A DNA stretch of 64,000 bases from Nocardia altamirensis NBRC 108246 (GTDB taxonomy: Bacteria > Actinomycetota > Actinomycetes > Mycobacteriales > Mycobacteriaceae), in contig NZ_BDAY01000049.1 in NCBI RefSeq assembly GCF_001612685.1, positions 1 through 64,000 of the forward strand, read 5' to 3'. The position numbers and the translations under genes were made by a program. The notes under the pieces are model-generated. The model was given only the letters and a program-made list of their open reading frames with translations. It searched no databases and had not been told where the DNA came from. This document shows, piece by piece, positions 6,178 to 17,739 of the stretch (positions are counted from its first letter, which is position 1; the number at the start of each line of letters is the position of its first letter).

Positions 6178-8859
6178 TGGCAACTCCGCGAGTTCACCCC
6201 GCGACACCACCCCCAGCTTCGGATACGCCTTGTACAGGTGATGACCGACCGTGCGCGGGCTGAGGAACAACTGCGCCGCGATATCGCGATTGGACATGCC
6301 CTGGGCGGCCAGCCGCACGATGTGCAGCTCCTGCGGTGTGAGCCGGGCCAGCGCACCCTGCGCGGGCGTGGCCGCGCCACTCGTGCGCAAGCCGAGCGCG
6401 CCGAGTTCGGTGCGGGAACGCTGAGCCCACGGTTCGGCGTTGAGCCGCTCGAAGGTCTCCAGCGCAGACTGCAGATAGGTCCGCGCGTCAGCCTTGCGGC
6501 GCGTCCTGCGCAACCATTCTCCGTACAGCAGCTGAGTTCTGGCTTGTTCGAACGGCCTGCCGCCAAGCCGAAGCGCCGCGAGATAGTGCGGTTCGGCGTC
6601 GGCGTCCGCCGCGGTCAGCGCGCGGCATCGGGACAGCAGCGCCGCGATCCAATCCTGCCCGGCGCTCGCCGACCACGCGGCCAGCCGGTCGAGTGCATCA
6701 CCCGCCCGGTCCGGGGCACCGAGCCGGACTGCCGCCTCGATCAGTTCGGGCAGCGCCCGCAGGCCGGCCACATGATGCCGCGCGGGCTCAACGGTGAGCA
6801 CGTCCAGCCGGGTGAGTGCACCTTCGATCTTGCCGACGCCCAGTTCCAGCAGGCCGAGCGCGAGTTGGGTCCACGGTGCGCCGGGCGCCGCGCTGCCGCC
6901 GAGTTCCTCGGCGAGCGCGCGGTCGACCAGGTCCCTGCAGTCCTGCGCCCGTCCTTCCAGCGCGGCCAGATATGCGAGATAGGCGGACAGTTGGCTGATC
7001 CACTGGCCGTGCCCAAGGTCGGTGGCGATCTGCAAACCCTCGGTCGCGGCCACCCTGCCCTCGCCGGGCCTGCCGAGGAACGCCTCGGCCTCGGCACGGA
7101 AGAACAGCAGCGTCGGCAGCAGGGCGATCCTGCCCTGTTCTCTGCCTTCGGCGATGAGCTCGCCCGCCAGCTCGGCGGCCTGGTCGTCTTGGCCGACGAC
7201 CAGGCCCATCCCGCACATCTGCACGAGGTCGCGCGGACTGTCCGCGCCTGCGGCTCTGGCCGCGGCGGCGGCCGTCCGCAGGTCGACGGTGCGCGTGCCC
7301 GTCATTGCGGCGATCACATAGCGCGTGATGGGCGCCATCGGTTCGGTGTCGGGCAGCGCGAGTGTGGTCAGGAAATCGCCGGCCTCCGCCAGCTCCGCCG
7401 ACCCGAGATACCAGGCCGTGTGCAGCGCTTGAATGAGAATGCGCGCGGCCCGCAGCGGATCGGACTCGCGCACCGCCGCGGCAGCGCCGAGCAGCAGGCG
7501 ATGGGCCGAAAGCGGCTTGCCCGCACCGAATTCCGCGATACCACGAACCTGGTCGAGGCGGGCGAGCACCTGCTGGTCGGTGGTCTGCGCGGCGGCGCGG
7601 TCGGCTAATCGTCCCGCGAGTTCGGGGAGCCCGGTTTCGCCTGCGGTCTCGGCGGCGAGCACCAGCCTGCGCGCCCGGTCGACCGTGGTGGTGCTCAGCC
7701 CGGCGGCACGTTCGTAGGCGGCGACGGCGGCGTGATAGCCGCTGCGCTGCCTGGCCCGGTCGGCGGTGTGTTCCAGTGCGGCAGCGGTGTTTTCGTCCGG
7801 GCCGGTGGCCGCGGCGGCCAGGTGCCAGGCCCGCAGGTCCGCGTCCTCGGGTGCGGTGAGCGCGGTGGCGAGGGCGTGGTGCACCGCGAGGCGCTGGGTG
7901 AGTGGCGCGCCCTGATAGATCGCCGAACGCAGCAGTGGATGACGAAAGCTGAGCGTCCGGCCGTCGCTGTGCACGAGTCCGGCGTCCTCGGCGGGCTGCA
8001 GATCGGGCAGGTTCGCGTCGAGGGCAGCGCCTGCGCGCAGCACCGTGGCGAGATCGGCGGTACTCGCGGCGGCGGCGACGAGCAACAGCAGCCTGGTGCG
8101 CGCGGGCAGCCTGCTCGCCTGCCCGTGGAAGGCGACTTGGAGTCGCTGGGTCAACGGCAGCGGATTCGGCCCTGCGCCAGGCGATTCCGCCGCGAGCACG
8201 GCGGGCAGTTCCCGCAACGCCAGCGGATTGCCACCCGCCTCGCTGAGCAGCCGGTACCGCAGCGCAGGGGACAGGTCGGGGTCGCGGCTGTCCACCAGCG
8301 CGGCCGCGGCCGCCTGTGGCAGGCCCGTCAGTGTCAGTTCGGGCAGGCCGGGCGCGGGAAAGTCGTCCGCGCCGGTGCGGGTCGCGAAGATCATCACCAC
8401 GCCCTCGGCATCGAGCCGTCGCGCCGCGAACAGCAACGTCTCCGCGGTGGCCCGGTCCAGCCAGTGCGCGTCGTCGATGACACAGAGCAGCGGACCGTCC
8501 GCCGACTCCTCGGCGAGCAGCGACAACACCGCGAGGCCGATCAACATCCGATCGCCAGGATCCTGCGCGCCGAGCCCGAAGGCGCCGCGCAACGCGGCCC
8601 GCTGCCGTTCGGGCAGCGTGTCCACCAGCGCCATGCCCGGCCGCACCAGCAGGTGCAGCGCCGCGAACGGCAACTCCGCCTCCGACTCGATCCCCGCACT
8701 GCGTACGGTCGGAATTCCTTGCGCAGCGGCATAATCCAGCAGCGCCGTCTTCCCGATCCCCGGTTCGCCCCGCACGACCAGCGCGCCACTGTGTCCGTCG
8801 CGTGCCGCCGCAAGCAGCTGGTCGATCCGCTGTTGTTCGGCTTCGCGTCCGTGGAGCAT
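6163..8859 (-). CDS. LuxR-family transcriptional regulator with AAA ATPase domain (LAL type)
   Basis: This is a large ATP-binding LuxR regulator of the MalT/LAL class. The start at 8859 gives MLHGREAEQQRID, the usual N-terminus of the family; the frame is open to 8985, where the upstream sequence lacks a ribosome-binding site. The Walker A motif GEPGIGKT is near residues 31-38 and the Walker B-like LLCVIDDAHWLD follows. A long helical, TPR-like middle leads to a C-terminal LuxR helix-turn-helix (LTPQELHIVRLAAQGMSNRD). Such proteins activate transcription on ligand binding. The ligand and targets are unknown. The divergent neighbour is a porin gene. The 3' end merges with a 56-bp repeat array. 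Confidence 0.88.
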   Translation of the reverse strand: MLHGREAEQQRIDQLLAAARDGHSGALVVRGEPGIGKTALLDYAAAQGIPTVRSAGIESEAELPFAALHLLVRPGMALVDTLPERQRAALRGAFGLGAQDPGDRMLIGLAVLSLLAEESADGPLLCVIDDAHWLDRATAETLLFAARRLDAEGVVMIFATRTGADDFPAPGLPELTLTGLPQAAAAALVDSRDPDLSPALRYRLLSEAGGNPLALRELPAVLAAESPGAGPNPLPLTQRLQVAFHGQASRLPARTRLLLLVAAAASTADLATVLRAGAALDANLPDLQPAEDAGLVHSDGRTLSFRHPLLRSAIYQGAPLTQRLAVHHALATALTAPEDADLRAWHLAAAATGPDENTAAALEHTADRARQRSGYHAAVAAYERAAGLSTTTVDRARRLVLAAETAGETGLPELAGRLADRAAAQTTDQQVLARLDQVRGIAEFGAGKPLSAHRLLLGAAAAVRESDPLRAARILIQALHTAWYLGSAELAEAGDFLTTLALPDTEPMAPITRYVIAAMTGTRTVDLRTAAAAARAAGADSPRDLVQMCGMGLVVGQDDQAAELAGELIAEGREQGRIALLPTLLFFRAEAEAFLGRPGEGRVAATEGLQIATDLGHGQWISQLSAYLAYLAALEGRAQDCRDLVDRALAEELGGSAAPGAPWTQLALGLLELGVGKIEGALTRLDVLTVEPARHHVAGLRALPELIEAAVRLGAPDRAGDALDRLAAWSASAGQDWIAALLSRCRALTAADADAEPHYLAALRLGGRPFEQARTQLLYGEWLRRTRRKADARTYLQSALETFERLNAEPWAQRSRTELGALGLRTSGAATPAQGALARLTPQELHIVRLAAQGMSNRDIAAQLFLSPRTVGHHLYKAYPKLGVVSRGELAELPLDAS

Positions 8860-9011
8860 GTCCACACCGTAGCCGTCGACCCGATAGGCGATCGGACGGT
8901 CGTCCTCAGCGAGGTTCGGGACACGAGCTGCCGGTCGCGGGCGTGATCTCTTCGCGATCAACGCCGTGTCGTGCGCCACTGACATAGCGATCGGCTACTA
9001 CAGTCTCGGCT

Positions 9012-9626
9012 ATGGCGTCGATGAACGTGAAGAGTGCTGCGCGGGCACTGGCCGGTACAGCCGTGGCCTGCGCGACTGTTGCTGCCCTCACGCCGTCGGT
9101 GGACGCCGAAATCCTAAGCATGCCGGGGCACGAGCGGACCTTCACCGCGCCCGGTGAAGCCGCGATGAAGTTCACCGTCGGCAGCAGGGACGAGACGATC
9201 AACCGGATCCCGCCGCTGAACTTCATGGGCACCACTCGTGAAGCGCTGGTGAGCACGGTCGCCTACGGACGGCTCAACGGTGCGACGGGTGGCAAGCTGC
9301 GGATGGGCTACCACGTCGGCTGTGCGGTGACAATCGGCGCGGGCACCATGGGTATGTCGCCTGACATCATCATCGCGCAGAATCCCGCCTTCAATCCGAA
9401 CCCGCTCGCCACCCTGAACCTCTCCCCGGGCGAGGTCGGCGAGATCGCGCTCGCGGAGAAGGAGATGATTCCGGGCAAGCTGATCCAGGTGAGCGTCCGG
9501 GACTTCCACATCAAGGTGAACTCCTGCACCGGCCCGGTCATGATCCGGCAGTACGCCTACGTCGACGCGAAGTCGCCGGAGGTCGATGACTCCGGCGCCG
9601 TGTTCGGTGACCCCACGTGGCTCTGA
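9012..9626 (+). CDS. MspA-family mycolate outer-membrane porin
   Basis: The 204-residue secreted protein has a signal peptide (about residues 1-32, ending VDA), followed by the MspA fold: FTVGSRDETINRIPPLNFMGTTREALVS, then LRMGYHVGCAVTIG, and the C-terminal SCTGPVMIRQYAYVDAKS. MspA proteins form octameric channels in the mycolic-acid outer membrane and admit small hydrophilic solutes. This family is practically restricted to mycolate-bearing actinobacteria and helps to place the organism. The gene diverges from the LuxR regulator with a short gap, which makes control by that regulator plausible but untested. An alternative ATG lies three codons in. Confidence 0.93.
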   Translation: MASMNVKSAARALAGTAVACATVAALTPSVDAEILSMPGHERTFTAPGEAAMKFTVGSRDETINRIPPLNFMGTTREALVSTVAYGRLNGATGGKLRMGYHVGCAVTIGAGTMGMSPDIIIAQNPAFNPNPLATLNLSPGEVGEIALAEKEMIPGKLIQVSVRDFHIKVNSCTGPVMIRQYAYVDAKSPEVDDSGAVFGDPTWL

Positions 9627-9764
9627 CGGGTAGTTCGGACCGGCATCCCGCGCCGAAAACTGTTGAAACAGACGTTTTTCATTAACGTCGCGTAGCCGCT
9701 GCTCGATGATTCGAGTAGTCGAGTACGCGGGTTTCATCAGGATTCCGGCGGGAGGATTGGGTCC

Positions 9765-10892
9765 ATGAAACGCCTGGTCGTGTGTTGTGACGGCACCTGG
9801 AAAGCAGAGTCGAGCACAACGGTTTCGAACATCATCAAGATCGCGCAGACGATCCGGTTCGACGCGCCCGGTCCCACGGGGGAGAAGATCCAGCAGTGGG
9901 TCACCTACGTCTCAGGGCCCGGCGCGCGCGGTTTCCTCACCGACCGCGTGTTGGGCGGTGCCTTCGGCCTCGGCCTCGAGGCGAACCTGTCGTCGGCGTA
10001 CTGGCACCTGGCCCTGAACTGGGAGCCGGGCGACGAGATCTACATCTTCGGCTTCAGCCGCGGCGCGTTCACCGCGCGCAGCCTGGCGGGCCTGATCGAC
10101 CGCATCGGGCTGCTGACACCCGAGGCGATGATCAGCGGCAAGTACCCGGAGGCACTGCGGATCCATCATGAGGTGCCGCCCGCCGACGGCTCGATTCCGC
10201 AGGCGTGGAAGGACTTTCGTAAGAAGAACTGCCACGAGCAGGCGCCGAAGATCGATTTTCTCGGCGTCTTCGACACCGTCGGTGCGCTCGGCGTGCCAGG
10301 CCTGACCTCGCTGCGGTACAAGTTCCACGACGTGAAACTCGCCCCGAGCGTGTTCTGCGCCAGGCAGGCGCTGGCCATCGACGAGCGGCGGCGCAATTTC
10401 GAGCCGTGCCTCTGGGAGGTGCCGATCGAACCGAACGTGAAGTACCGCAGGGGATTCCAGCGGGTGAAGCAGGTCTGGTTCGAGGGCGTGCACAGCGATA
10501 TCGGCGGTGGGTACCAGGAATGCGGGCTCTCCGACATCACCCTGCGCTGGATGGTGCGCGAGGCCGAGTCCGTCGGGCTCGCCTTCGACCGTGAGCGGCT
10601 CGAGCACCTGTCCGAGCGTTGCCGCGCGGCGGGTCCGGATCACATGCGGCCACATCCCTCGCTCGGCCTGGGCTACCGCATCCTGAATGTCATTCGCACG
10701 CTGCGTCATCCGCGCAGCACCCGGTTCTACCTGGACTCCTGGCGGCAACTGGCCAACGGCCACGAGCAGGGGATCCGGCTGGCCACGCTGGTCAACGAGA
10801 ATGCGGACTACGACCCGCCCAACCTGCGCCGCTGGCGCACGCGGCTGGGCGGCATGTTCCCCGAGGAGCTGCTGGAGAAGGTCAGCCCGGTC

Positions 10893-10907
<15 letters not shown>
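9765..10907 (+). CDS. DUF2235 alpha/beta hydrolase-like protein
   Basis: The 380-residue protein begins with the DUF2235 signature (KRLVVCCDGTWKAES), has the nucleophile elbow GFSRGAF near residue 99, and carries the later motifs FLGVFDTVGALG and WFEGVHSDIGGGY. The last supplies the expected aspartate and histidine. DUF2235 contains phospholipase-type enzymes, including the Tle1 effectors of type VI secretion; in actinobacteria it occurs as a free-standing cytoplasmic protein of unknown substrate. A strong ribosome-binding site (GGGAGG) precedes the ATG. Its 3' end overlaps the 3' end of treY by 15 bases on the opposite strand. Confidence 0.85.
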
Positions 10908-13295
<2,388 letters not shown>

Positions 13296-13414
13296 AGCTC
13301 CACCTCGCTGGCGCTCGGTTCCGCTGCGACCGATGGTGCTGTGTTGATTGGTTCCCTCGCTGCGCTCGGTAACATGCGTCTTGGCGGATTCCGGTGTCGG
13401 CATGGGCGTTCGGG

Positions 13415-15535
13415 TCATGCGACGTTACGGAGGACGAGCAGGCAACGGGATTCGACGGGCACCGTCGCCGCGGCGGGGTAGCTTGCCTCGGTCAGGCCGG
13501 TCGGTGTCGAGCAGTCCAGTGCCACAGTCCATTCCAGGCCGTAGTCGGTGTCGGGCAAGGTGAAGTCCATTGCCTCGTCATGGGCATTGAAGCACAGCAG
13601 GAACGAGTCGTCGGTGACCCGCTCACCGCGCGGGTCGGGTTCGTGGATGCCCTTGCCGTTGAGGAACACGGTGAGTGACTTGCCGAATCCGCTGTCCCAG
13701 TCCGCGGTGGTCATCTCCGCACCCTCCGGGGTGAGCCAGGCGATGTCGCGGGCGCGGTCCTTGGAGCGCACCGGCCTGCCGTCGAGGAAGCGGCGGCGAC
13801 GGAAGATGGGGTGCTCGGTGCGCAACGCGATCACGTTGCGGGTGAATTCGAGCAGGTCCGAATTCGTGTGCATCAGCGACCAATCCATCCAGGCCAGCGG
13901 GGAGTCCTGGCAGTACACATTGTTGTTGCCGTGCTGGGTGCGGCCCATCTCGTCGCCGTGCGCGAGCATCGGCACGCCCTGGCTGAGCACCAGGGTGGCC
14001 AGCAGGTTGCGGCTCTGCCGCGCGCGGAGCGCGAGGATGTGCGGGTCGTCGGTCGGGCCTTCGACGCCGCAGTTCCACGACCGGTTCCAGCTCTCGCCGT
14101 CCCGGTTGTCCTCGCCATTGGCCTCGTTGTGTTTCTCGTTGTAGGACACCAGGTCCCGCAGCGTGAAGCCGTCGTGCGCGGTGACGAAGTTGATGCTGGC
14201 GCTCGGCCTGCGGCCGGTGGCCTCGTACAGGTCCGAGGAGCCGGTGAGCCGAGAAGCGAACTCGCCGAGCGTCGCAGGCTCGCCGCGCCAGTAATCGCGC
14301 ACGGTGTCACGGTATTTGCCGTTCCACTCGGTCCACAGGCCGGGGAAGTTGCCGACCTGGTAGCCGCCCTCGCCGACGTCCCACGGTTCGGCGATCAGCT
14401 TCACCTGGCTGACCACCGGATCCTGTTGCACCAGATCGAAGAACGTGGACAGCCGGTCGACGTCGTGCAGTTCGCGGGCCAGCGTGGCGGCCAGGTCGAA
14501 GCGGAAGCCGTCGACGTGCATGTCCAGGATCCAGTAGCGCAGCGAGTCCATGATCAGTTGCAGCGTGTGCGGATGCCGCACGTTCAGGCTGTTGCCGGTG
14601 CCGGTGTAATCCATGTAGCGCGAAGGGTCGTCGTCGACGAGGCGGTAGTAGGCGGCGTTGTCGATGCCGCGGAAGCCGATGGTCGGTCCGTGGTGGTTGC
14701 CTTCGGCGGTGTGGTTGTAGACCACGTCGAGGATCACCTCGATGTCCTCGGCGTGCAGTGCACGGACCATCGCCTTGAACTCGGTCACCGCGCTGTCGGC
14801 GCGTTTGATCGCGGCGTATTCGTTGTGCGGGGCGAGGTAGCCGAAACTGTTGTAGCCCCAGTAGTTTCGCAGTCCTTGATCGAGCAGCACGCGGTCCTGC
14901 AGGAACTGGTGCACCGGCATCAGCTCGATCGCGGTGACGCCCAAGCCTTTCAGATGCTCGATGATCGCCGGGTGCGCGATGGCGGAGTAGGTGCCGCGCA
15001 ACTCTTCCGGGATATCGGGGTGGGTGGCGGTCATGCCCTTGACGTGCGCCTCGTAGATCACCGTCTCGTGATAAGGCCGGTTCGGCGCGCGATCGGTGCC
15101 CCAGTCGAAGTACGGATTGATCACCACGCAGGTCATGGTGTGGCCGAGCGAATCGAGGCCGTACGTGTACAGCGACGGGTCGTCGTCGAACGCGCCGTCG
15201 AAGGCCTTGCCGTACGGATCGAGCAGGAGTTTGCTCGAATCACAACGCAATCCGCTCTCCGGGTCGTAGGCGCCGTGCACCCGGAACCCGTAGCGCTGGC
15301 CAGGCCCGACCGCGGGCAGGTAGGCATGCCACACGTAGCCGTCGACCTCGTCGAGCACGACCCTGGATTCGGTGCCGTCCCTGGCGATCAGGCACAGCTC
15401 GACGGCGTCGGCAACTTCTGAGAACACGGAGAAATTGGTGCCTGCGCCGTCATAGGTCGCGCCGAGCGGGTAGGCGGTGCCGGGCCACACACCGAGTGGT
15501 GTCGCGTCACCGGACGCTGTGTCGGGCTGAGCCAT
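13415..15535 (-). CDS. glgX: Glycogen debranching enzyme (isoamylase-type)
   Basis: The 706-residue GH13 enzyme (also called TreX when in trehalose operons) hydrolyses alpha-1,6 branch points, supplying linear maltodextrins to TreY. The N-terminal CBM48-like domain (GATYDGAGTNFSVFSEVADAVELCL) precedes the catalytic barrel. Visible motifs are DVVYNHTAEG, the nucleophile in DGFRFDLAATL, the acid/base in LIAEPWDVG, and the third acid in VTAHDGFTLRDLVSYN, which is characteristic of GlgX/TreX. It is the first gene of a glgX-treY unit. The upstream neighbour is a cupin gene on the same strand, about 60 bases away. Confidence 0.94.
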   Translation of the reverse strand: MAQPDTASGDATPLGVWPGTAYPLGATYDGAGTNFSVFSEVADAVELCLIARDGTESRVVLDEVDGYVWHAYLPAVGPGQRYGFRVHGAYDPESGLRCDSSKLLLDPYGKAFDGAFDDDPSLYTYGLDSLGHTMTCVVINPYFDWGTDRAPNRPYHETVIYEAHVKGMTATHPDIPEELRGTYSAIAHPAIIEHLKGLGVTAIELMPVHQFLQDRVLLDQGLRNYWGYNSFGYLAPHNEYAAIKRADSAVTEFKAMVRALHAEDIEVILDVVYNHTAEGNHHGPTIGFRGIDNAAYYRLVDDDPSRYMDYTGTGNSLNVRHPHTLQLIMDSLRYWILDMHVDGFRFDLAATLARELHDVDRLSTFFDLVQQDPVVSQVKLIAEPWDVGEGGYQVGNFPGLWTEWNGKYRDTVRDYWRGEPATLGEFASRLTGSSDLYEATGRRPSASINFVTAHDGFTLRDLVSYNEKHNEANGEDNRDGESWNRSWNCGVEGPTDDPHILALRARQSRNLLATLVLSQGVPMLAHGDEMGRTQHGNNNVYCQDSPLAWMDWSLMHTNSDLLEFTRNVIALRTEHPIFRRRRFLDGRPVRSKDRARDIAWLTPEGAEMTTADWDSGFGKSLTVFLNGKGIHEPDPRGERVTDDSFLLCFNAHDEAMDFTLPDTDYGLEWTVALDCSTPTGLTEASYPAAATVPVESRCLLVLRNVA

Positions 15536-15594
15536 AGCAACGACATTAGCGGCAGCGGCCTATCACTCGGCGTGGGTGGTGGAGATCGGGCGGG

Positions 15595-16143
15595 TCACCG
15601 AGGAACCGGCGGTGCAGGCGCCCACCGTCGCCGGTAGCCGAGCAGGGTGGCCAGGCGAGCCAGGCCGCCGAGGACGAGGTGTTGTGCCCAGCGTGGCACG
15701 CCGCCGAGATAGCCGTCCTGGTAATCCCACAGCAATGCCAGCGCGAGTGGATTGCGGGGCAGGCGCGAGCGGGTGGTCTTGCCTGCGACGTCGAGCTTGT
15801 GCCAGAGCTGGAACATCTCCCAGTGCCGCAGCGGCGGCCGAATCTCGTGGTCGAACAGGGTATTCGGCGCCTCGGTCCAGAATTCGTGCACGGCGCCGGC
15901 CGGCGCGGTCATGGTGTCGCCAGGGTTGGCGATGGTCTCGACTCCGTCGATCTTGAACCGCGCGCGGCCCTGGCGAATGGTGAACCACTCGGTGAGTTCG
16001 GGGTGCCAGTGCGGTCCAGCCTGGCGTTCGGCCTTCGGCAGCGTGTGACACAGCCGCAGGTACGGTCCTCGCTCGTCCGTGCCCCTGGCAACGAGCGTGA
16101 CCTGGTGCCCGTTGCGGAAGGTGAGCGTTGTTTCGTCTTCCAT
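15595..16143 (-). CDS. Cupin-domain protein
   Basis: This 182-residue protein has one cupin barrel. The motif HWHPELTEWFTIRQGRARF gives the HxH...E metal ligands, and PGDTMTAPAGAVHEFW gives the second motif with its histidine. The C-terminal 60 residues are basic and partly hydrophobic (LVLGGLARLATLLGYRRR), unusual for a simple cupin. The role is unknown; a small-molecule sensor, isomerase or dioxygenase are all possible. It diverges from a MarR regulator over a 30-bp gap that contains an 11-bp palindrome, so it is probably that regulator's target. Confidence 0.75.
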   Translation of the reverse strand: MEDETTLTFRNGHQVTLVARGTDERGPYLRLCHTLPKAERQAGPHWHPELTEWFTIRQGRARFKIDGVETIANPGDTMTAPAGAVHEFWTEAPNTLFDHEIRPPLRHWEMFQLWHKLDVAGKTTRSRLPRNPLALALLWDYQDGYLGGVPRWAQHLVLGGLARLATLLGYRRRWAPAPPVPR

Positions 16144-16156
16144 GACTCAAGATATA

Positions 16157-16167
16157 AAGGTAACCTT
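16157..16167. promoter_or_regulatory. Probable MarR operator AAGGT-A-ACCTT
   Basis: A perfect 5-1-5 palindrome lies in the 30-bp space between the divergent cupin and MarR genes. MarR dimers commonly bind such short palindromes and control both their own gene and the divergent one. This reading is from position and symmetry. Confidence 0.55.
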
Positions 16168-16173
16168 CGTAAT

Positions 16174-16653
16174 ATGTCAACGGTCGACTCGGACGCCACC
16201 CTGCTTAAGCTGTTGTTCCAGGCCACCGCCGCCTATGAGCGCATGCTGGACCGGGAGTTGCGGGCGCGCCTCGACGATCAGCTCCGCCCCGCGCACTACG
16301 CCGTCTTCCGCCACCTGGACCCGGCCGGTTCGCGGATCTCGGCACTGGCGGAGTCGGCGTATATGACCCAGCAGTCGATGGGGGAGTTGGTGACTCATCT
16401 GGAACGCTGCGGACTGGTCGAACGGCAGGTCGACCCCGCCGATCGGCGAGCGCGACTGGTGCTGCTGACCGAAGCAGGCCGAGCCGCGCTCGGCACTGCG
16501 GCCGCACAGATTCGGCGCATCGAAGGCACGCTCGCCGAGGCGCTCGGCGCCGATGGCCTCGCGGACCTCCGCCGCGCGCTGGTCACGGTTCGCGCGGAAC
16601 TCGCCGACGAACCCGTTGGGGCACAAGCCAAGTCAGTCGGCAGGGCCGAGTGA
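16174..16653 (+). CDS. MarR-family transcriptional regulator
   Basis: The 159-residue protein has the winged-helix layout of MarR: an N-terminal dimerisation helix, the recognition region LAESAYMTQQSMGELVTHLERCGLVERQ, and the wing VDPADRRARLVLLTEAGRAAL. The ATG at 16174 is the first sensible start; the frame is open far upstream through the cupin gene. It diverges from the cupin gene and is likely to repress it, responding to an unknown ligand. Its 3' end overlaps that of the convergent MarR-GNAT gene by 21 bases. Confidence 0.87.
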   Translation: MSTVDSDATLLKLLFQATAAYERMLDRELRARLDDQLRPAHYAVFRHLDPAGSRISALAESAYMTQQSMGELVTHLERCGLVERQVDPADRRARLVLLTEAGRAALGTAAAQIRRIEGTLAEALGADGLADLRRALVTVRAELADEPVGAQAKSVGRAE

Positions 16654-17577
16654 GCGGCGCCAGGTCTGACCGACCAGGTCCGCGCCCCAGCTGTGGTGCG
16701 GCTTCTCCTCGACGAGTTCGAATCCGGCGCGCTGATAGATGCGCCGGGCCGAGCTGAGGACATCGTTGGTCCACAGCACCATCTCCCGGTATCCGGCGGC
16801 GGTCGCGAAGCGCAGGCACTCCTCGACCAGTGCGGATCCGACACCGAGGCCGCGGGCGGTCGGCTCGACCAGCAGCAGGCGCAGCCGGGCGGTGGTCTCG
16901 TTCTCGGCGACGCAGAAGATGCTGCCCACCGGTTGGCCGCCGGATTCGGCGATCCAGGCGCGCTCGCGCTGCTCGTCGTGCGCGTTCAGATAGTCGGCGA
17001 CGATCCGGACGATCAACTCCTCATACGTTCCGTCCCAACCGTATTCGTCGCGGTAGAGCCGGGCGTGCCGCTCGATGACCCAGCCGTAGTCGCCCGGTTT
17101 CGGCGCCCGGACGACGAGCGCGGGCGCGGCGGCCGCGGCGGCCGGATGGTCGAGGATCTGCTCGATGGTGCGCATCGCGGCGACCAGGCGGGCCCGTGAC
17201 GCCGCTGGTTTGGCGTTGAGCAGGTAGCCGATCTCGTCGCTGGAGCGTTGGTCGAGCACGGCGAAGATCTCCTTGCCGCGTGCGGTCAGCCGGACCTCTT
17301 GGCGGCGGCCGTCGCTGTCGGAACGGTTGCGCTGGACCAGGTTCGCCTTCTCGAAGCGGGCCAGGATCCGGCTCAGGTAGCCGGCGTCGAGGTCGAGTGC
17401 CTGGCGCAGTGTGACCACCTCGGTGATCCCGGAGTTGGCCAGCTCGAACAGGATTCGCACCTCGGTCAGCGAATATTCGCTGCCGAGTAGTCCTTCGCGG
17501 AGCACACCGATGATGCGGGTGTAGCGGCGGTTGAACTCCCGAACGGCGGCGATATCGGCGGCAGCGGCGACGGTCAC
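16633..17577 (-). CDS. MarR-GNAT fusion: regulator with acetyltransferase domain
   Basis: Residues 1-150 form a MarR winged helix (SLTEVRILFELANSG, RQALDLDAGYLSRILARFEKANLVQR, DSDGRRQEVRLTARGKEIF). Residues 155-314 form a GNAT N-acetyltransferase, with the acetyl-CoA loop VEPTARGLGVGSALVEECLRFA and the GYREMVLWTNDVLSSARRIYQRAGF segment. The architecture is known in actinobacteria and proteobacteria, but the acetyl acceptor is generally unknown. A perfect TTGACT-A-AGTCAA palindrome lies 32 bases upstream, a good candidate for autoregulation. Confidence 0.88.
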   Translation of the reverse strand: MTVAAAADIAAVREFNRRYTRIIGVLREGLLGSEYSLTEVRILFELANSGITEVVTLRQALDLDAGYLSRILARFEKANLVQRNRSDSDGRRQEVRLTARGKEIFAVLDQRSSDEIGYLLNAKPAASRARLVAAMRTIEQILDHPAAAAAAPALVVRAPKPGDYGWVIERHARLYRDEYGWDGTYEELIVRIVADYLNAHDEQRERAWIAESGGQPVGSIFCVAENETTARLRLLLVEPTARGLGVGSALVEECLRFATAAGYREMVLWTNDVLSSARRIYQRAGFELVEEKPHHSWGADLVGQTWRRSLGPAD

Positions 17578-17609
17578 GACGGCTCTCTTTCTCGATGGCC
17601 CGGCAATCG

Positions 17610-17622
17610 TTGACTAAGTCAA
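17610..17622. promoter_or_regulatory. Perfect palindrome TTGACT-A-AGTCAA
   Basis: A 13-bp perfect palindrome lies between the MarR-GNAT gene and bioA, 32 bases upstream of the MarR-GNAT start. It is the likely operator of that regulator and could also overlap its -35 element. Confidence 0.55.
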
Positions 17623-17695
17623 AGAATACGGCGTGTGATCGCATCGCGTCCGGAAATTCGCACGGACGCCTTTCCGTCGCGGGCCCGACTGGTAA

Positions 17696-17712
17696 CTTGA
17701 ACGCCGTTCAAG
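17696..17712. promoter_or_regulatory. BioQ-type operator upstream of bioA
   Basis: The 17-bp perfect palindrome CTTGAAC-GCC-GTTCAAG stands 27 bases before the bioA start. The core TGAAC-N3-GTTCA recurs before bioF and bioB. It matches my recollection of the actinobacterial BioQ box; the TetR gene next to bioB would encode the repressor. Confidence 0.8.
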
Positions 17713-17739
17713 CTGTGCTGCGCGACCGCGAGGATTCCT

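Noticed and set aside
8857..8985. Longer N-terminus for the LuxR-family regulator
   Set aside because: The extra 42 residues do not resemble the family and the ATG at 8985 lacks a ribosome-binding site, although it cannot be excluded.
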